A DNA stretch of 64,000 bases from Cloacibacillus porcorum (GTDB lineage Bacteria > Synergistota > Synergistia > Synergistales > Synergistaceae). Numbering within the stretch: the first letter of the stretch is position 1; every line of letters starts with the position of its first letter. The stretch spans positions 3,002,219 through 3,066,218 of the forward strand of contig NZ_CP016757.1 of the NCBI RefSeq assembly GCF_001701045.1. Direction: 5' to 3'. The notes beneath the pieces are model-generated. The model had not been told where the DNA came from, did no database searches, and saw nothing but the letters and a program-made list of their open reading frames with translations. The position numbers and the translations under genes are program-made. Below, one piece after another: positions 18,863 to 27,110 of this stretch.

Positions 18863-19354
18863 CTATATTGCCGTTATAATGCCTTTGAGTTTATCTCTTA
18901 TCTTACGCAGACGCGCGGCGACGGCCTGCTGGCTGATGCCGAGGGTCTCCGCGATCTCCCTCTGGGTAAAGCCCTCGATGAGTGCCTGGGTGAGGTCAAG
19001 CCCTTCGGGGCTGAGAAGGCGGAAGAGCATCTCCCGCAGCTCCGCCTCCCGGTATCTCTCCTCCTCCGTTCCCACCGTCTCCTCGATCTCCTCCAGCAGT
19101 ACCTCGTCTCCCTGCGCCCGCCCGCGCCTCATGCGCGCCGCCGCGTCGCGGACGATGCCGGGCAGATTGTTTTTGAGGAAATGGGCGAGCCACTTCATAT
19201 CGGGGCATTTGGGGATCAGGAGGAGCAGCGCGAGATAGCCCTCCTGTACAAGATCCTCATAATCGGCGCCTCGCCCCTGATAGCGGCAGGCGGTGGCTTT
19301 GACGAGCGGCGTGTAACTGTCAGCGATCTCCCGCACCTGCGCCTCGCTATTCAT
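18863..19354 (-). CDS. Small sigma-70-like factor of the YvrJ/DUF1659/DUF2922 cassette
   Basis: This is a 163-residue RNA-polymerase sigma-factor-like protein. The start ATG at 19354 overlaps the upstream peptidase stop by 8 bases (ATGAATAG), which favours it over the longer frame. The N-terminal part has a region-2-like segment (GADYEDLVQEGYLALLLLIPK). The C-terminal part has a region-4 helix-turn-helix (GFTQREIAETLGISQQAVAARLRKIRDKLK-type helix pair). Regions 1 and 3 are missing, as in small alternative or phage-like sigma factors. It ends the minus-strand cassette DUF1659, DUF2922, YvrJ and M15 peptidase. Similar small sigma factors accompany YvrJ-type genes in Firmicutes. Which promoters it reads is unknown. 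Confidence 0.8.
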   Translation of the reverse strand: MNSEAQVREIADSYTPLVKATACRYQGRGADYEDLVQEGYLALLLLIPKCPDMKWLAHFLKNNLPGIVRDAAARMRRGRAQGDEVLLEEIEETVGTEEERYREAELREMLFRLLSPEGLDLTQALIEGFTQREIAETLGISQQAVAARLRKIRDKLKGIITAI

Positions 19355-19694
19355 CGGAGACCTCCAGATGGACGAAAGAGCGCTCCGGGTAGGCGATCGT
19401 CCTGGCAAAACCGGCCTCCTTCGCCATTTCGCGGAAGAGGCTCTGGCTGCCGGCTGGGACGGCGACGTCTGCGGCGAGACCCCGGCGGTGAAAGCTGTTC
19501 GCCGCGCCGCCCACCGCGGCGTTATGCGGCGCGCAGCGGTAGCCGCTGGTGACGACGAGCGGACACGCGCACAGGCCGCGCAGCCGCTGCATGGCGGCGG
19601 CGAGCCGCCGGTGGAGGACGACGGCGTGGCAGCAGGGACACTGGAATTCCCTGAGGTTGAAGTTCGGCGTTATCTGAAAGTCGTTGAGACGCAT
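19347..19694 (-). CDS. M15-family D-Ala-D-Ala carboxypeptidase / endolysin-like peptidase
   Basis: This 115-residue zinc peptidase of the Peptidase_M15_3 type should cut peptidoglycan stem peptides. The metal-binding set is visible: His69 and Asp76 in NSFHRRGLAADVA, and His109 in SFVHLEV. The segment VVTSGYRCAPHNAAVGG is typical of the family. A CPCC cluster near the N-terminus (residues 19-22) is common in phage-type members. I chose ATG 19694, which has GGAGGG 11 bases upstream; the extra upstream codons in the longer frame are basic, low-complexity and unlikely. No signal peptide is present, so export would need a holin, lysis or another route. It overlaps the sigma-factor start by 8 bases. 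Confidence 0.8.
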   Translation of the reverse strand: MRLNDFQITPNFNLREFQCPCCHAVVLHRRLAAAMQRLRGLCACPLVVTSGYRCAPHNAAVGGAANSFHRRGLAADVAVPAGSQSLFREMAKEAGFARTIAYPERSFVHLEVSDE

Positions 19695-19851
19695 GGGTGA
19701 TGATACCCTCCTTCTGTCTGTTTTTTTATAAGATTTTGGCCTTTGTTGGGGAAATTTAATGTAAGTGCCGCCGCGGCGGCGGTACCGGTAAATGTTCTTG
19801 CCGTCTCTCCGCCGCGGCGGCGTTCCGCGCCTATCGGACGCGGATGCCGGT

Positions 19852-20007
19852 TCAGTTTTCGGGACGCGCAATCTTTTCCATGACGGCGCCAAGGCTTATG
19901 ACCGCCTTGGTCAGCTCTTCAAGACGTTTGTCCATCCTGACAAGCAGGAATGAGGCCACCGCGATGGAGAATCCGTTCTGGATAATGCTGCCCATCAGCT
20001 CGTCCAT
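19852..20007 (-). CDS. YvrJ family small membrane-associated protein
   Basis: This 51-residue protein starts MDELMGSIIQNGF, followed by a short hydrophobic stretch (SIAVASFLLV) and a charged helix (RMDKRLEELTKAV). It matches the YvrJ family, whose members are tiny proteins found next to small sigma factors and phage-like genes. The ATG at 20007 has a clear AGGAGGCG site (spacing 6 to 7). It is the first gene after the predicted promoter at 20128-20156 and is followed about 160 bases later by the M15 peptidase. Function unknown; a holin-like or anchor role is only a guess from size and topology. Confidence 0.75.
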   Translation of the reverse strand: MDELMGSIIQNGFSIAVASFLLVRMDKRLEELTKAVISLGAVMEKIARPEN

Positions 20008-20127
20008 TTTTTATCGCCTCCTGTCTTTTCTGCCGTTCAGTGTACGGGCGATGATCCGTCCGAGTATTTTGAGTATTATGCGCCATTTTATTCTATGGGG
20101 ATTTGTTTTTATTCACCTGCTTACTGT

Positions 20128-20156
20128 ATGATATCAAATAATATGTATTTATTCAA
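20128..20156 (-). promoter_or_regulatory. Predicted sigma-70 promoter for yvrJ, M15 peptidase and sigma gene
   Basis: On the minus strand TTGAAT (20156-20151) is followed after 17 bases by TATCAT (20133-20128) inside an AT-rich gap between the DUF2922 and YvrJ genes. The hairpin at 20211-20237 lies just upstream, so the cassette may be two transcription units. Confidence 0.45.
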
Positions 20157-20210
20157 GTATTAATGCATACTTTTCGCTTACTATAGATAATTTATTCGCT
20201 TTTGTGATAG

Positions 20211-20237
20211 GGAAGGAACGACTGCCGTCCCTTCCCG
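20211..20237 (-). terminator. Hairpin after the DUF2922 gene
   Basis: GGGAAGG at the left pairs with CCTTCCC at the right around a 12-base middle that can also pair in part. The minus-strand tail is TATCACAAAAG, which is T-poor, so this may attenuate rather than fully terminate. Confidence 0.4.
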
Positions 20238-20249
20238 CTCTTTTCCGGG

Positions 20250-20480
20250 CTATGCTCCGGCCTCTGTGAGTTCGATCTCGGTCGACGTGCGCTCGATGAG
20301 CTCAGCCGATTCGCAGGATACCAGGGTCACATCAAAGGGCTGCTGCTCAAGGATGAGATCAGCCGCGGCCTTTACCTTCGCCGCGCCCTCCGCTCCTGAG
20401 AGCTCAGGAGCCGCGTAGTCCATGCTCACGTAGAAGTTCTTGCCCGCCTCTGTGATGAATTTCATTCGGATCGTCTTCAT
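20250..20480 (-). CDS. DUF2922 family protein
   Basis: A 76-residue cytoplasmic protein starting MKTIRMKFITEAGKNFYVSM and containing ELSGAEGAAKVKAAADLIL, it fits the DUF2922 family by length and pattern. The ATG at 20480 follows GGAGGTG at about 9 bases. It lies 41 bases after the DUF1659 gene, and these two families usually occur together. The pair is common beside YvrJ and small sigma genes in Firmicutes. The function of the family is not known. Confidence 0.75.
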   Translation of the reverse strand: MKTIRMKFITEAGKNFYVSMDYAAPELSGAEGAAKVKAAADLILEQQPFDVTLVSCESAELIERTSTEIELTEAGA

Positions 20481-20521
20481 TGTCTTGTTTCACCTCCTCT
20501 CCTGTTCCTGTCCTTTTGTTA

Positions 20522-20737
20522 CTAGCCCTCGAGAAGCCCGGTGTCGTACTTCTTGACCGAGGCCACGGGATACTCAAGCAGGCCGCCGAGCGCTCCGACA
20601 AGCGCGTTAAGATTCTCCGCGCCGGCCGCCGCGCCGATCTTCGAGACGGAGACCGTCTTGGTGACGCTCTTTCCGTCGACGGTGCCGAGGGAGAGCGTAA
20701 GGCGAAGTGCCGAGGTCAGATGTTTCACATTTGCCAT
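20522..20737 (-). CDS. DUF1659 family protein
   Basis: This 71-residue protein reads MANVKHLTSALRLTLSLGTVDGK and then SKIGAAAGAENLNALVGALGGLLEYPV. That is the DUF1659 pattern of two strands, a linker and an amphipathic helix. The ATG at 20737 follows GGAAG at a 7-8 base distance. It is the first gene of the minus-strand cassette that ends with the sigma factor at 18863. No enzyme or binding motif is visible. The family has no assigned function. Confidence 0.75.
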   Translation of the reverse strand: MANVKHLTSALRLTLSLGTVDGKSVTKTVSVSKIGAAAGAENLNALVGALGGLLEYPVASVKKYDTGLLEG

Positions 20738-21000
20738 TTTGTATTCTTCCTTTCATGTTTGATAACTATAATAGTGTGCTGCAGGACATGATTTTACAAA
20801 CGGAGCCAAAAAATATTTTACGCCGGCTAAAATTTGTACAGCAGACACCGCAAATGGCTGTAAGATGGGAGAACCTCCGCAAAAAGCGGCGCATATAACG
20901 CCCCGTCCGCACAAGGAGCCATCGAAGCCTAAGAAGAGCCGTTTTAACCTCTTGAGACTTTTTTACAGCGCCATATGCGTAACCCGATAGAATTTACCGG

Positions 21001-21028
21001 TTGACAAAAGGCGCGGGAGGGATATTCT
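21001..21028 (+). promoter_or_regulatory. Predicted promoter of the DUF2284 gene
   Basis: TTGACA at 21001-21006 and TATTCT at 21023-21028 are 16 bases apart. The predicted transcript starts near 21035, just ahead of the ribosome site at 21058. Confidence 0.5.
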
Positions 21029-21074
21029 CATAGATATCAGCTCTTTGATCGAAGAATGGGAGGCGCCGCCATTG

Positions 21075-21620
21075 ATGAACTATTCCGTTACAAGATACTG
21101 CACGCTCTGCGAGGCGGATGATTTCGTCGCGTCCTGCGTCGACGTCCCGAAGTTTCTCGGCTTCTGCCGCGAGTGCCGGAATTACGGGAACAACTGGATG
21201 TGCCCGCCCTTCGACTTCGATCCGCTTGATATATGGCGCTCCTACGGCAAAGTCAGGCTCTACGGCCTGCGCATGACTCCCGAGGGGGAATGCGGCGGGG
21301 AAAATAGCGCGATGGAATGCGCCAGAGAGATAATCATAAAGGAAAAACGCGGACTGACCGACGAACTTTTAGAAGAAGAAAAGAAGATACCGGGCAGCCT
21401 CAGCTTCTTCGCCGGCTCCTGCGAGCTGTGCCCCGTATGCGCGAAGACAACCAGCGAGCCCTGCCGTTTTCCCGCGAGGGCGCGGCACTCCATAGAGGCG
21501 CTCGGCGCGGACGTGAGCATCGCCCTGAAAAAATATCTCGGTCTCGACATCCTCTGGATACGCGACGACAAACTGCCGGAGTACCTGACGCTCGCCGCCG
21601 CGCTACTGCTGCCGCGATAA
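21075..21620 (+). CDS. DUF2284 predicted metal-binding protein
   Basis: This cysteine-rich cytoplasmic protein of 181 residues shows the DUF2284 pattern. It has CTLCEAD near the start, then CRECRNYGNNWMCPPFDFDP, and later GSCELCPVCAKTTSEPCRFP. These clusters would bind an iron-sulphur cluster or another metal. I start it at ATG 21075, 11 bases after GGGAGG; TTG 21072 is equally possible. Codons back to 21030 are also open and look protein-like, but they would need a rare start. The gene stands alone between the DUF1659 cassette and a convergent Fic gene. Family function is not established; members are common in anaerobes. Confidence 0.8.
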   Translation: MNYSVTRYCTLCEADDFVASCVDVPKFLGFCRECRNYGNNWMCPPFDFDPLDIWRSYGKVRLYGLRMTPEGECGGENSAMECAREIIIKEKRGLTDELLEEEKKIPGSLSFFAGSCELCPVCAKTTSEPCRFPARARHSIEALGADVSIALKKYLGLDILWIRDDKLPEYLTLAAALLLPR

Positions 21621-21675
21621 GGTTTCAGTGCCGCGGCGCCCGCGGCAAGTGCTCAAACGGCGGCGCTGATAAGCT

Positions 21676-22839
21676 TTAAAACGCAGCGTTCCTATATAAA
21701 GCCAGCCCTTTATCTGTAAGCAGATATTTTTGGCGCGGATGATTGGGCTTGCCAGGATAGAGCCGCCGAATAAAACCATCCATGATCGCCGGCTCCAGAT
21801 AAGAGACGGTAAAATTTCCTCTGTCACGCAAATTCACCGCGGTAAGCATCTCTTTGACTGACATCTGTTTCTCACCAAGCGCCATAACCAGTCTTAAAAT
21901 ATTTGGATCGCCGCCGTTAAACTTGCAGGGTGCTTGTAGGGAGGTTGTCGGGTGCCTGTTGGGTGCGCTTTCCCTTGAAAGACCGTGTTCGTCCCCCTCA
22001 TAGTGGGCTCCGACCAGCAAAAAACGGTTCTTCAATTCGTTTCGCTCCCCCAACAGTAAATTACGAAAGAAACGCTCCAGATATTCGGAATTAGCTTCGA
22101 TCCCCTTTTGATAATTCCTGTAATTGGCGCGCACCAGAGCGTTGCGGAAGTACCATGCATTGTCGACAAAGGTGTCGTTATTGACCTCGAATCCTATAGA
22201 ACGGAGATACTTTATGGTAAATACGGCGGTCGTTCGGGTATTGCCTTCGCCGAAGGCGTGAACCTGCCATAGGTCGGAGACAAACTTCGTGATATGTGCC
22301 GCCACTGCTCCGACGGAGAGGCCGCTATAATTAAACCGCTTCTCCTGCGCAAAATCGTACTCCAACGCCGCACACAACTCAGCCGCGCTGGCATACAGAA
22401 CCGTGTCACCGCGCAGCACCCATTCTTTTTTAGTTATATTATAATCTCTGATTTGCCCGGCGAAATCAAATACACCGGCAAATATACGGCGGTGGATAGA
22501 GATATAGCCTGCCGGAGAAAAGGTAAAAGCCTTTTCGTTCAACAGTCCGGTAATATTAGCGGACACCTTGTCCGCCTCTTCCGTTCTGCCGTCTTCCGGC
22601 GCCTTGCCGGATTTGCTTTGATAATAACTGTCAATTAAATTCTTGACTTCGTCAATAGAAATATCGCCTTCGATATGTCGTTTCGCAGTCTCCAGCAAAT
22701 ATGCCGACGGCTTTAACCCGTCGACCGCCTGCAGGCCGATGGCCGTTTTCCACGACTCGGCCCGTTTTCGCCGGTGAGGCTCGCCCTGACGCAGATACTC
22801 GTCAAAGTCATAATACGGACAATGTTCGCCTCTTTTCAT
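21676..22839 (-). CDS. Fic-domain AMP-transferase with built-in VbhA-like inhibitory segment
   Basis: Fic proteins transfer AMP, or another nucleotide-derived group, onto target proteins. The catalytic motif is HAFGEGNTR at residues 194-202, with His194, Glu198, Asn200 and Arg202. The second residue is Ala where Pro is usual, and the second Gly is Thr. Residues about 47-75 (AKRHIEGDISIDEVKNLID-like) resemble the VbhA antitoxin helix, with Glu57-Gly58 as a candidate inhibitory pair. The protein therefore probably restrains itself and needs no separate antitoxin; none is adjacent. The last ~100 residues form a winged helix (VKEMLTAVNLRDRGNF...GFIRRLYPG). It is convergent with the DUF2284 gene. 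Whether it is a toxin or a housekeeping modifier is open. Confidence 0.87.
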   Translation of the reverse strand: MKRGEHCPYYDFDEYLRQGEPHRRKRAESWKTAIGLQAVDGLKPSAYLLETAKRHIEGDISIDEVKNLIDSYYQSKSGKAPEDGRTEEADKVSANITGLLNEKAFTFSPAGYISIHRRIFAGVFDFAGQIRDYNITKKEWVLRGDTVLYASAAELCAALEYDFAQEKRFNYSGLSVGAVAAHITKFVSDLWQVHAFGEGNTRTTAVFTIKYLRSIGFEVNNDTFVDNAWYFRNALVRANYRNYQKGIEANSEYLERFFRNLLLGERNELKNRFLLVGAHYEGDEHGLSRESAPNRHPTTSLQAPCKFNGGDPNILRLVMALGEKQMSVKEMLTAVNLRDRGNFTVSYLEPAIMDGFIRRLYPGKPNHPRQKYLLTDKGLALYRNAAF

Positions 22840-22995
22840 CTCACCCCACCCTTTTGAATACAGACAGCGCTCTGCTGCCCCGATATCATTGTATATTGCG
22901 GTTATTGTAAAGGCAAGCGACGATACTTCAGTCAGATATACCGCCGTGTTCCGTCGATTATTCTGGGAATTCGTACATTTATATAATAACTAAAA

Positions 22996-23034
22996 CAGCA
23001 GGAAGGACCGCGTGGTATGCGGTCCTTCCTGCTG
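22996..23034 (-). terminator. Terminator of the iron alcohol dehydrogenase gene
   Basis: A 16-base perfect stem (CAGCAGGAAGGACCGC with its complement) closes a 7-base loop. On the minus strand it is followed by TTTTAG. It separates the dehydrogenase from the Fic gene. Confidence 0.85.
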
Positions 23035-23087
23035 TCTGCGTATATTGGGTCTATCTATGAAATTCCTGTTGGGGGAGGAATTTTCAG

Positions 23088-24302
23088 CTATGCGGCCTGT
23101 GTCGATTTGGCTGTCTTTACGACTTCCTTGTCGAAGTAGCAGCTCTTGAGCAGCTCTTCCATCTGCGCGGGCGTGATGGGACGCGGGTTGGAACCGGTGC
23201 AGGCGTCGCCGACGGCGAGCTCCGCGACCTTCGGCAGCTTCTCCATAAACTCCTTCTCGTCAATGATGCCGCCCTCATAGTCCTTGATGCGCGAGGGGAT
23301 ATCAAGCTTGACATTGAGTTCGTTGATGTGGTCCACAAGGGCTGCTACAAGCTCCTCTGTCGTCTTGCCCTCAAGGTGGAGGTAACGGGCGATCTTCGCG
23401 TAACGCTCGGCCGCCGCCGGTTCCACAGCGTTGAAGCGGATGACCTTCGGCAGGTACATGGCGTTCGCGCAGCCGTGGACGATATGGCCGCCGCTGTAAG
23501 CCGCGCCAGTCTTGTGCGCCATCGAATGGACTATGCCGAGCAGTGCGTTTGAGAAGGCCATGCCCGCGAGGCACTGCGCGTCGTGCATCCTGTCGCGCGC
23601 CTCCATGTCGCCGTTGTATGATTTAACGATATCCTCGCTGATCATCTCGATCGCGTGGAGCGCTAGAGGATCGGTATAGTCGCAGTGCAGCGTCGAGACA
23701 TAAGCCTCGATCGCGTGGGTCATGGCGTCCATGCCGGTGTGCGCTGTGAGCTTCTTGGGCATCGTCTCGGCAAGGTCAGGATCGACGATCGCCACGTCGG
23801 GGGTGATATTGAAGTCCGCAAGCGGATACTTGATGCCCTTCGCGTAGTCGGTGATGACCGAGAAGGCCGTTACCTCCGTCGCCGTTCCCGATGTTGAGGG
23901 GATGGCGCAGAACCTCGCCTTGGTGCGCAGCGTCGGGAAGTTGAAGGGAATGCAGAGGGCCTCAAATGTCGTGTCAGGATATTCGTAGAAGGCCCACATC
24001 GCCTTAGCCGCGTCGATCGGCGAACCGCCGCCGATGGAGACAATCCAGTCGGGCTGGAACTCGCGCATCACAGCAGCGCCCTTCATCACCGTTTCAACCG
24101 AGGGATCGGGCTCCACGCCTTCGAAAAGACGGACCTCCATGCCGGCCTCTTTAAGATACTGCTCAACCTTATCGAGGAATCCAAAACGCTTCATGCTGCC
24201 GCCGCCGACAACGACGATCGCCCTTTTGCCTCTGAGTGTTTTAAGCGCTTCAAGCGAACCCTTTCCGTGATAGAGATCGCGCGGTAATGTAAATCTTGCC
24301 AT
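23088..24302 (-). CDS. Iron-containing (type III) alcohol dehydrogenase
   Basis: This 404-residue cytoplasmic NAD(P)-dependent dehydrogenase should interconvert an aldehyde and an alcohol in fermentation. The nucleotide site is visible as VVVGGGSMKRFGF and SIGGGSPIDAAKA (residues 91-97 are GGGSPID). The metal ligands are in GMDAMTHAIEAYVS (Asp192, His196) and in GIVHSMAHKTGAAYSGGHIVHG (one His from each pair, 259/263 and 273/276). Length is normal. GGAGG precedes the ATG at 24302 by about 8 bases. It stands alone between two strong terminators, with a 300-base AT-rich promoter region upstream. The substrate cannot be told from sequence; butanol- or lactaldehyde-type enzymes look alike. Confidence 0.92.
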   Translation of the reverse strand: MARFTLPRDLYHGKGSLEALKTLRGKRAIVVVGGGSMKRFGFLDKVEQYLKEAGMEVRLFEGVEPDPSVETVMKGAAVMREFQPDWIVSIGGGSPIDAAKAMWAFYEYPDTTFEALCIPFNFPTLRTKARFCAIPSTSGTATEVTAFSVITDYAKGIKYPLADFNITPDVAIVDPDLAETMPKKLTAHTGMDAMTHAIEAYVSTLHCDYTDPLALHAIEMISEDIVKSYNGDMEARDRMHDAQCLAGMAFSNALLGIVHSMAHKTGAAYSGGHIVHGCANAMYLPKVIRFNAVEPAAAERYAKIARYLHLEGKTTEELVAALVDHINELNVKLDIPSRIKDYEGGIIDEKEFMEKLPKVAELAVGDACTGSNPRPITPAQMEELLKSCYFDKEVVKTAKSTQAA

Positions 24303-24503
24303 GGTAAATTCCTCCGATACGTTAAAATTTTTATATTTTGTACTGCTTCGTTAATCACTTCATATTCTGTATTCTACTCACCGCCGTCTATATTGGTAGA
24401 TACAAAAATGGAATATAGCTATTCAAATATCGATATAACTTTATCTAATATTACAATATTCCAATGTTTTGCGTACCGTGCTTACTCACAATATAAAACA
24501 AAT

Positions 24504-24544
24504 AACCCGGCCCGCCGCTGATCTTCCATGCGGCGGGCCGGGTT
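24504..24544 (-). terminator. Terminator of the class I amidotransferase gene
   Basis: A 15-base perfect GC-rich stem (AACCCGGCCCGCCGC with its complement) has an 11-base loop. The minus-strand tail is ATTTGTTTTATA. It lies 70 bases past the amidotransferase stop. Confidence 0.85.
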
Positions 24545-24615
24545 CGATATTTCTTTCTCAGCCGGTCAGGCGGAATGACCGCTCTCCCTCCGGCGTCTGA
24601 GGAATATTTGGAACT

Positions 24616-25371
24616 TTATTTTGCCGAATACTCTACCAGCATCTTAAAAAAATCGTGCTGGAAGGGGTCGGAATCGGCGAGGGATTCCGGGTGCCACTGC
24701 ACGCCGATGAGGCCTTTTTTGTAATCCGGCATCGCTATTCCCTCGATGAGTCCGTCGCCGGTCTCCGCGGTGACGACAAAGCCCTCCGCGAGCCTGTTGA
24801 CCGCCTGGTGGTGCGCGGAATTAACGTTTATCTCTCTTTTTTCCGAAAGGGGCAGGAAGCGCGGTTCGATGATATTCACCGTATGCGAATAGCCCTCCAT
24901 CGGATACGGGGACTGGTGGATCTTCCAGTCAGGATTTATCCTGTTGATATCCTGATGTATGTTTCCGCCAAAGACAACGTTGATCATCTGCTGTCCGCGG
25001 CATATCCCAAAGATAGTTTTACCCTTTTCATAGGCTCTCTTTAATAGAGTATATTCAAATTCATCCCTGACGGGGTCGGTCTCTCCGCTTCCATCCGCCT
25101 CTTCGCCGTATAGCGACGGAGTAATGTCGGCGCCGCCGCAGAACAAAAATCCATCGTACTTAGCGGCGACTGCGTCGATCTCCTCAGCCGTTCCTCTCAC
25201 AGAAAGAAGTTCGGCCAAACCGCCGGCCATGCCTATATGGCGCAGCATCTTTCCCGTCAGGCAGAGGCGCTGCCAGCATGTTTCAACGATATTGCGCCCG
25301 GCATCCTGGAAGAGGGTATCTGCGAATGAGTCGTAAAATGCCGAGGAAGCCACTCCTATCAATGGTCTCAT
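24616..25371 (-). CDS. Class I glutamine amidotransferase-like hydrolase (PuuD / gamma-glutamyl-GABA hydrolase type)
   Basis: This 251-residue protein belongs to the Peptidase_C26 group that hydrolyses gamma-glutamyl amides. The catalytic triad is present: Cys124 in GICRGQQMINV, and His227 and Glu229 in QWHPES. The substrate-site segment FCGGADITPSLYGEE and the SAHHQAV motif are typical of PuuD-like enzymes. It starts at ATG 25371 behind AGGAGAAA. It is a single-gene unit between terminators. In an amino-acid fermenter it may salvage glutamate from gamma-glutamyl compounds, but no putrescine pathway genes are nearby, so the substrate is open. Confidence 0.88.
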   Translation of the reverse strand: MRPLIGVASSAFYDSFADTLFQDAGRNIVETCWQRLCLTGKMLRHIGMAGGLAELLSVRGTAEEIDAVAAKYDGFLFCGGADITPSLYGEEADGSGETDPVRDEFEYTLLKRAYEKGKTIFGICRGQQMINVVFGGNIHQDINRINPDWKIHQSPYPMEGYSHTVNIIEPRFLPLSEKREINVNSAHHQAVNRLAEGFVVTAETGDGLIEGIAMPDYKKGLIGVQWHPESLADSDPFQHDFFKMLVEYSAK

Positions 25372-25430
25372 GATTTTCTCCTTTCAGCGCCCATTTTGTG
25401 ATTCGCGCAGATCACAAAAGGTATCTTAAA

Positions 25431-25458
25431 AGAAAATACCCCCGCGGGGGTATTTTCT
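25431..25458 (-). terminator. Terminator of the DUF3798 gene
   Basis: AGAAAATACCCC pairs with GGGGTATTTTCT around CGCG, a 12-base perfect stem. On the minus strand TTTAAG follows. The A/T base of the stem makes it usable on both strands. Confidence 0.75.
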
Positions 25459-25491
25459 CTCGCGCATTTCGTAAACAGCGGCGTCAGATAA

Positions 25492-26703
25492 TTATTTGCC
25501 TATCTGCGTGCCCTTTATTCTCTCATACTTCTCCGGTATCTTCACATCCGTGGTGTGCATATAGCCCCTGCCAAAAATATATGTGTCCTGGTAGAGCATT
25601 ATATATTTCTTGTTCCTGGTCCCGTTCGCGAGGTCAAGATACCTTTTGCCATGCCATCCTATTCCGGGCGTATATTTCTCAAAACAGAGCGTGAAATCCT
25701 TGATATTGCCCAGCTTCGCCTTTTTCTCGACCACCCGTTTGCCGTATTCCACCATGGCGCAGGTCATGCTCCAGGGTACCGAGGCGCTCCACGTTCCCAT
25801 GCGTCCCTTTCCGCCTGCGGCGATAACCGTGCTCTCGATCTTTTTCATTATCGCGGGCCAGTCGCCCGATTCGTTTTTGAGGTCTATCCCAAAGGCTCCG
25901 GGATAGCCCAGGATCGGCGAGGGGTCGTCCTGCTCGATGAAGAAACCGCCGTATTTGGCGATCTGCCTCAGAAGGGGCTCCGTCTGCGCGTCGTTCGTGC
26001 AGTAAAAGGCGGTATTTTTGCCATACTTCTTGAGCCAGGCGGGAACCTTTTCGAGGATGAACTGCTGGGCTCCGGCGACTCCCACGTCGCTCACGGGGTC
26101 GGGAGCAGTCTCAAATGAAAACTTGACACCCAGCTCCTTGCAGGCCGCCTCCATGATAGCGCGCTTGCGCGCCTGGAGCTCATAGCTCTGATGGCGCGGG
26201 AAGGATACCATGACAAAGTTTTTCGCGCCAAGCTCCTTCGCGGTGTGGATGATCAGATATCCACGCGAGATGCTGTCGCCGACGGCGCTGAAATCCGAGA
26301 TTGAGGAGATGACGTTCGGGTCCTCGTGCGGGGAGCCGGAGAGGCAGATCACATCGTTCCTCTTCTCCTTGATCCTGCGGAAGGCCTCGGTGGTGCCCGG
26401 CACCGCGTCGTTGACGACGATGACCTTTACTTTCGGGTCGTCCGCCAAGCCGACAATCTGCGAGATGGTGGTCTCCATCTCCTGCATGAAGTTATCCGGG
26501 AAGGTGACATGCTTGATCATGCCGCCCTTGGAAGCGTCGCCATACTCCCTGACGATCCTCTCCGCGCCGCGGTAGGCGTCCTCCGCCTGGGAAACGGTGG
26601 GCGTCGCGACGCCGATACGGAAGGCCGGCTCCGCAGATACCGACGCGGCGCACAGCACAGCGGCGCAGCATGATACGACAAAACAAACCAGGAACTTTCT
26701 CAC
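25492..26703 (-). CDS. DUF3798 periplasmic substrate-binding-like protein
   Basis: This is a 403-residue exported protein. The signal peptide is MRKFLVCFVVSCCAAVLCAASVSA. The mature part begins FRIGVATPTVSQAEDAYRGAER and has the two-lobed periplasmic-binding look (VKVIVVNDAVPGTTEAFRRI, then NTAFYCTNDAQTEPLLRQIAKYG). It matches the DUF3798 family, which is related to sugar- and amino-acid-binding proteins of ABC importers. It is alone: terminators flank it and no permease or ATPase gene is near. It therefore either serves a transporter elsewhere or has a sensing role. The ligand is unknown. Confidence 0.85.
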   Translation of the reverse strand: MRKFLVCFVVSCCAAVLCAASVSAEPAFRIGVATPTVSQAEDAYRGAERIVREYGDASKGGMIKHVTFPDNFMQEMETTISQIVGLADDPKVKVIVVNDAVPGTTEAFRRIKEKRNDVICLSGSPHEDPNVISSISDFSAVGDSISRGYLIIHTAKELGAKNFVMVSFPRHQSYELQARKRAIMEAACKELGVKFSFETAPDPVSDVGVAGAQQFILEKVPAWLKKYGKNTAFYCTNDAQTEPLLRQIAKYGGFFIEQDDPSPILGYPGAFGIDLKNESGDWPAIMKKIESTVIAAGGKGRMGTWSASVPWSMTCAMVEYGKRVVEKKAKLGNIKDFTLCFEKYTPGIGWHGKRYLDLANGTRNKKYIMLYQDTYIFGRGYMHTTDVKIPEKYERIKGTQIGK

Positions 26704-27045
26704 AAAGTATCCCCTGCCTTAAGATTTATGATAGCGTGCCAGAAAAAACAGGTACTTACCGCACATGGCGTGCATACTATCACCGGTTCGACGGCGATGT
26801 CAAGAAAAACCAGCCTCGGCACTATGGTCCGGTCAACTTTAAATCTTACGCTCATAACTCATGATTTTTTAAACATTTTATTTTTTATCGCGGCGGAGCT
26901 GCCAGGGACGATTACTTTGCGGGGCGGCTCCTCTCTGCCGTACGCTGAGGACATGGCCACCGCTTCATCTGAACCGCCGCCGACCCGGTTGAGCGGCGGC
27001 ACACGCGTAGCGGCATCTGCATCTTATATTCACTGAATGCACAAA
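26704..27045. other. Intergenic region upstream of the DUF3798 gene
   Basis: About 340 bases without a supported gene. It should carry the minus-strand promoter of the DUF3798 gene in its left half; no clear -35/-10 pair was found. Short overlapping frames have no ribosome sites. Confidence 0.35.
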
Positions 27046-27075
27046 AAAGAGGCGGAGTTTCCCGTCCGCCTCTTT
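27046..27075 (-). terminator. Terminator of the split surface-protein gene
   Basis: AAAGAGGCGGA pairs with TCCGCCTCTTT around an 8-base loop. The minus-strand tail is a T-run (CTCTTTTTTG), a canonical terminator 36 bases past the stop at 27111. Confidence 0.85.
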
Positions 27076-27110
27076 CACTGAACCTACTGTTTGGTGCAGA
27101 TTTTATACGT

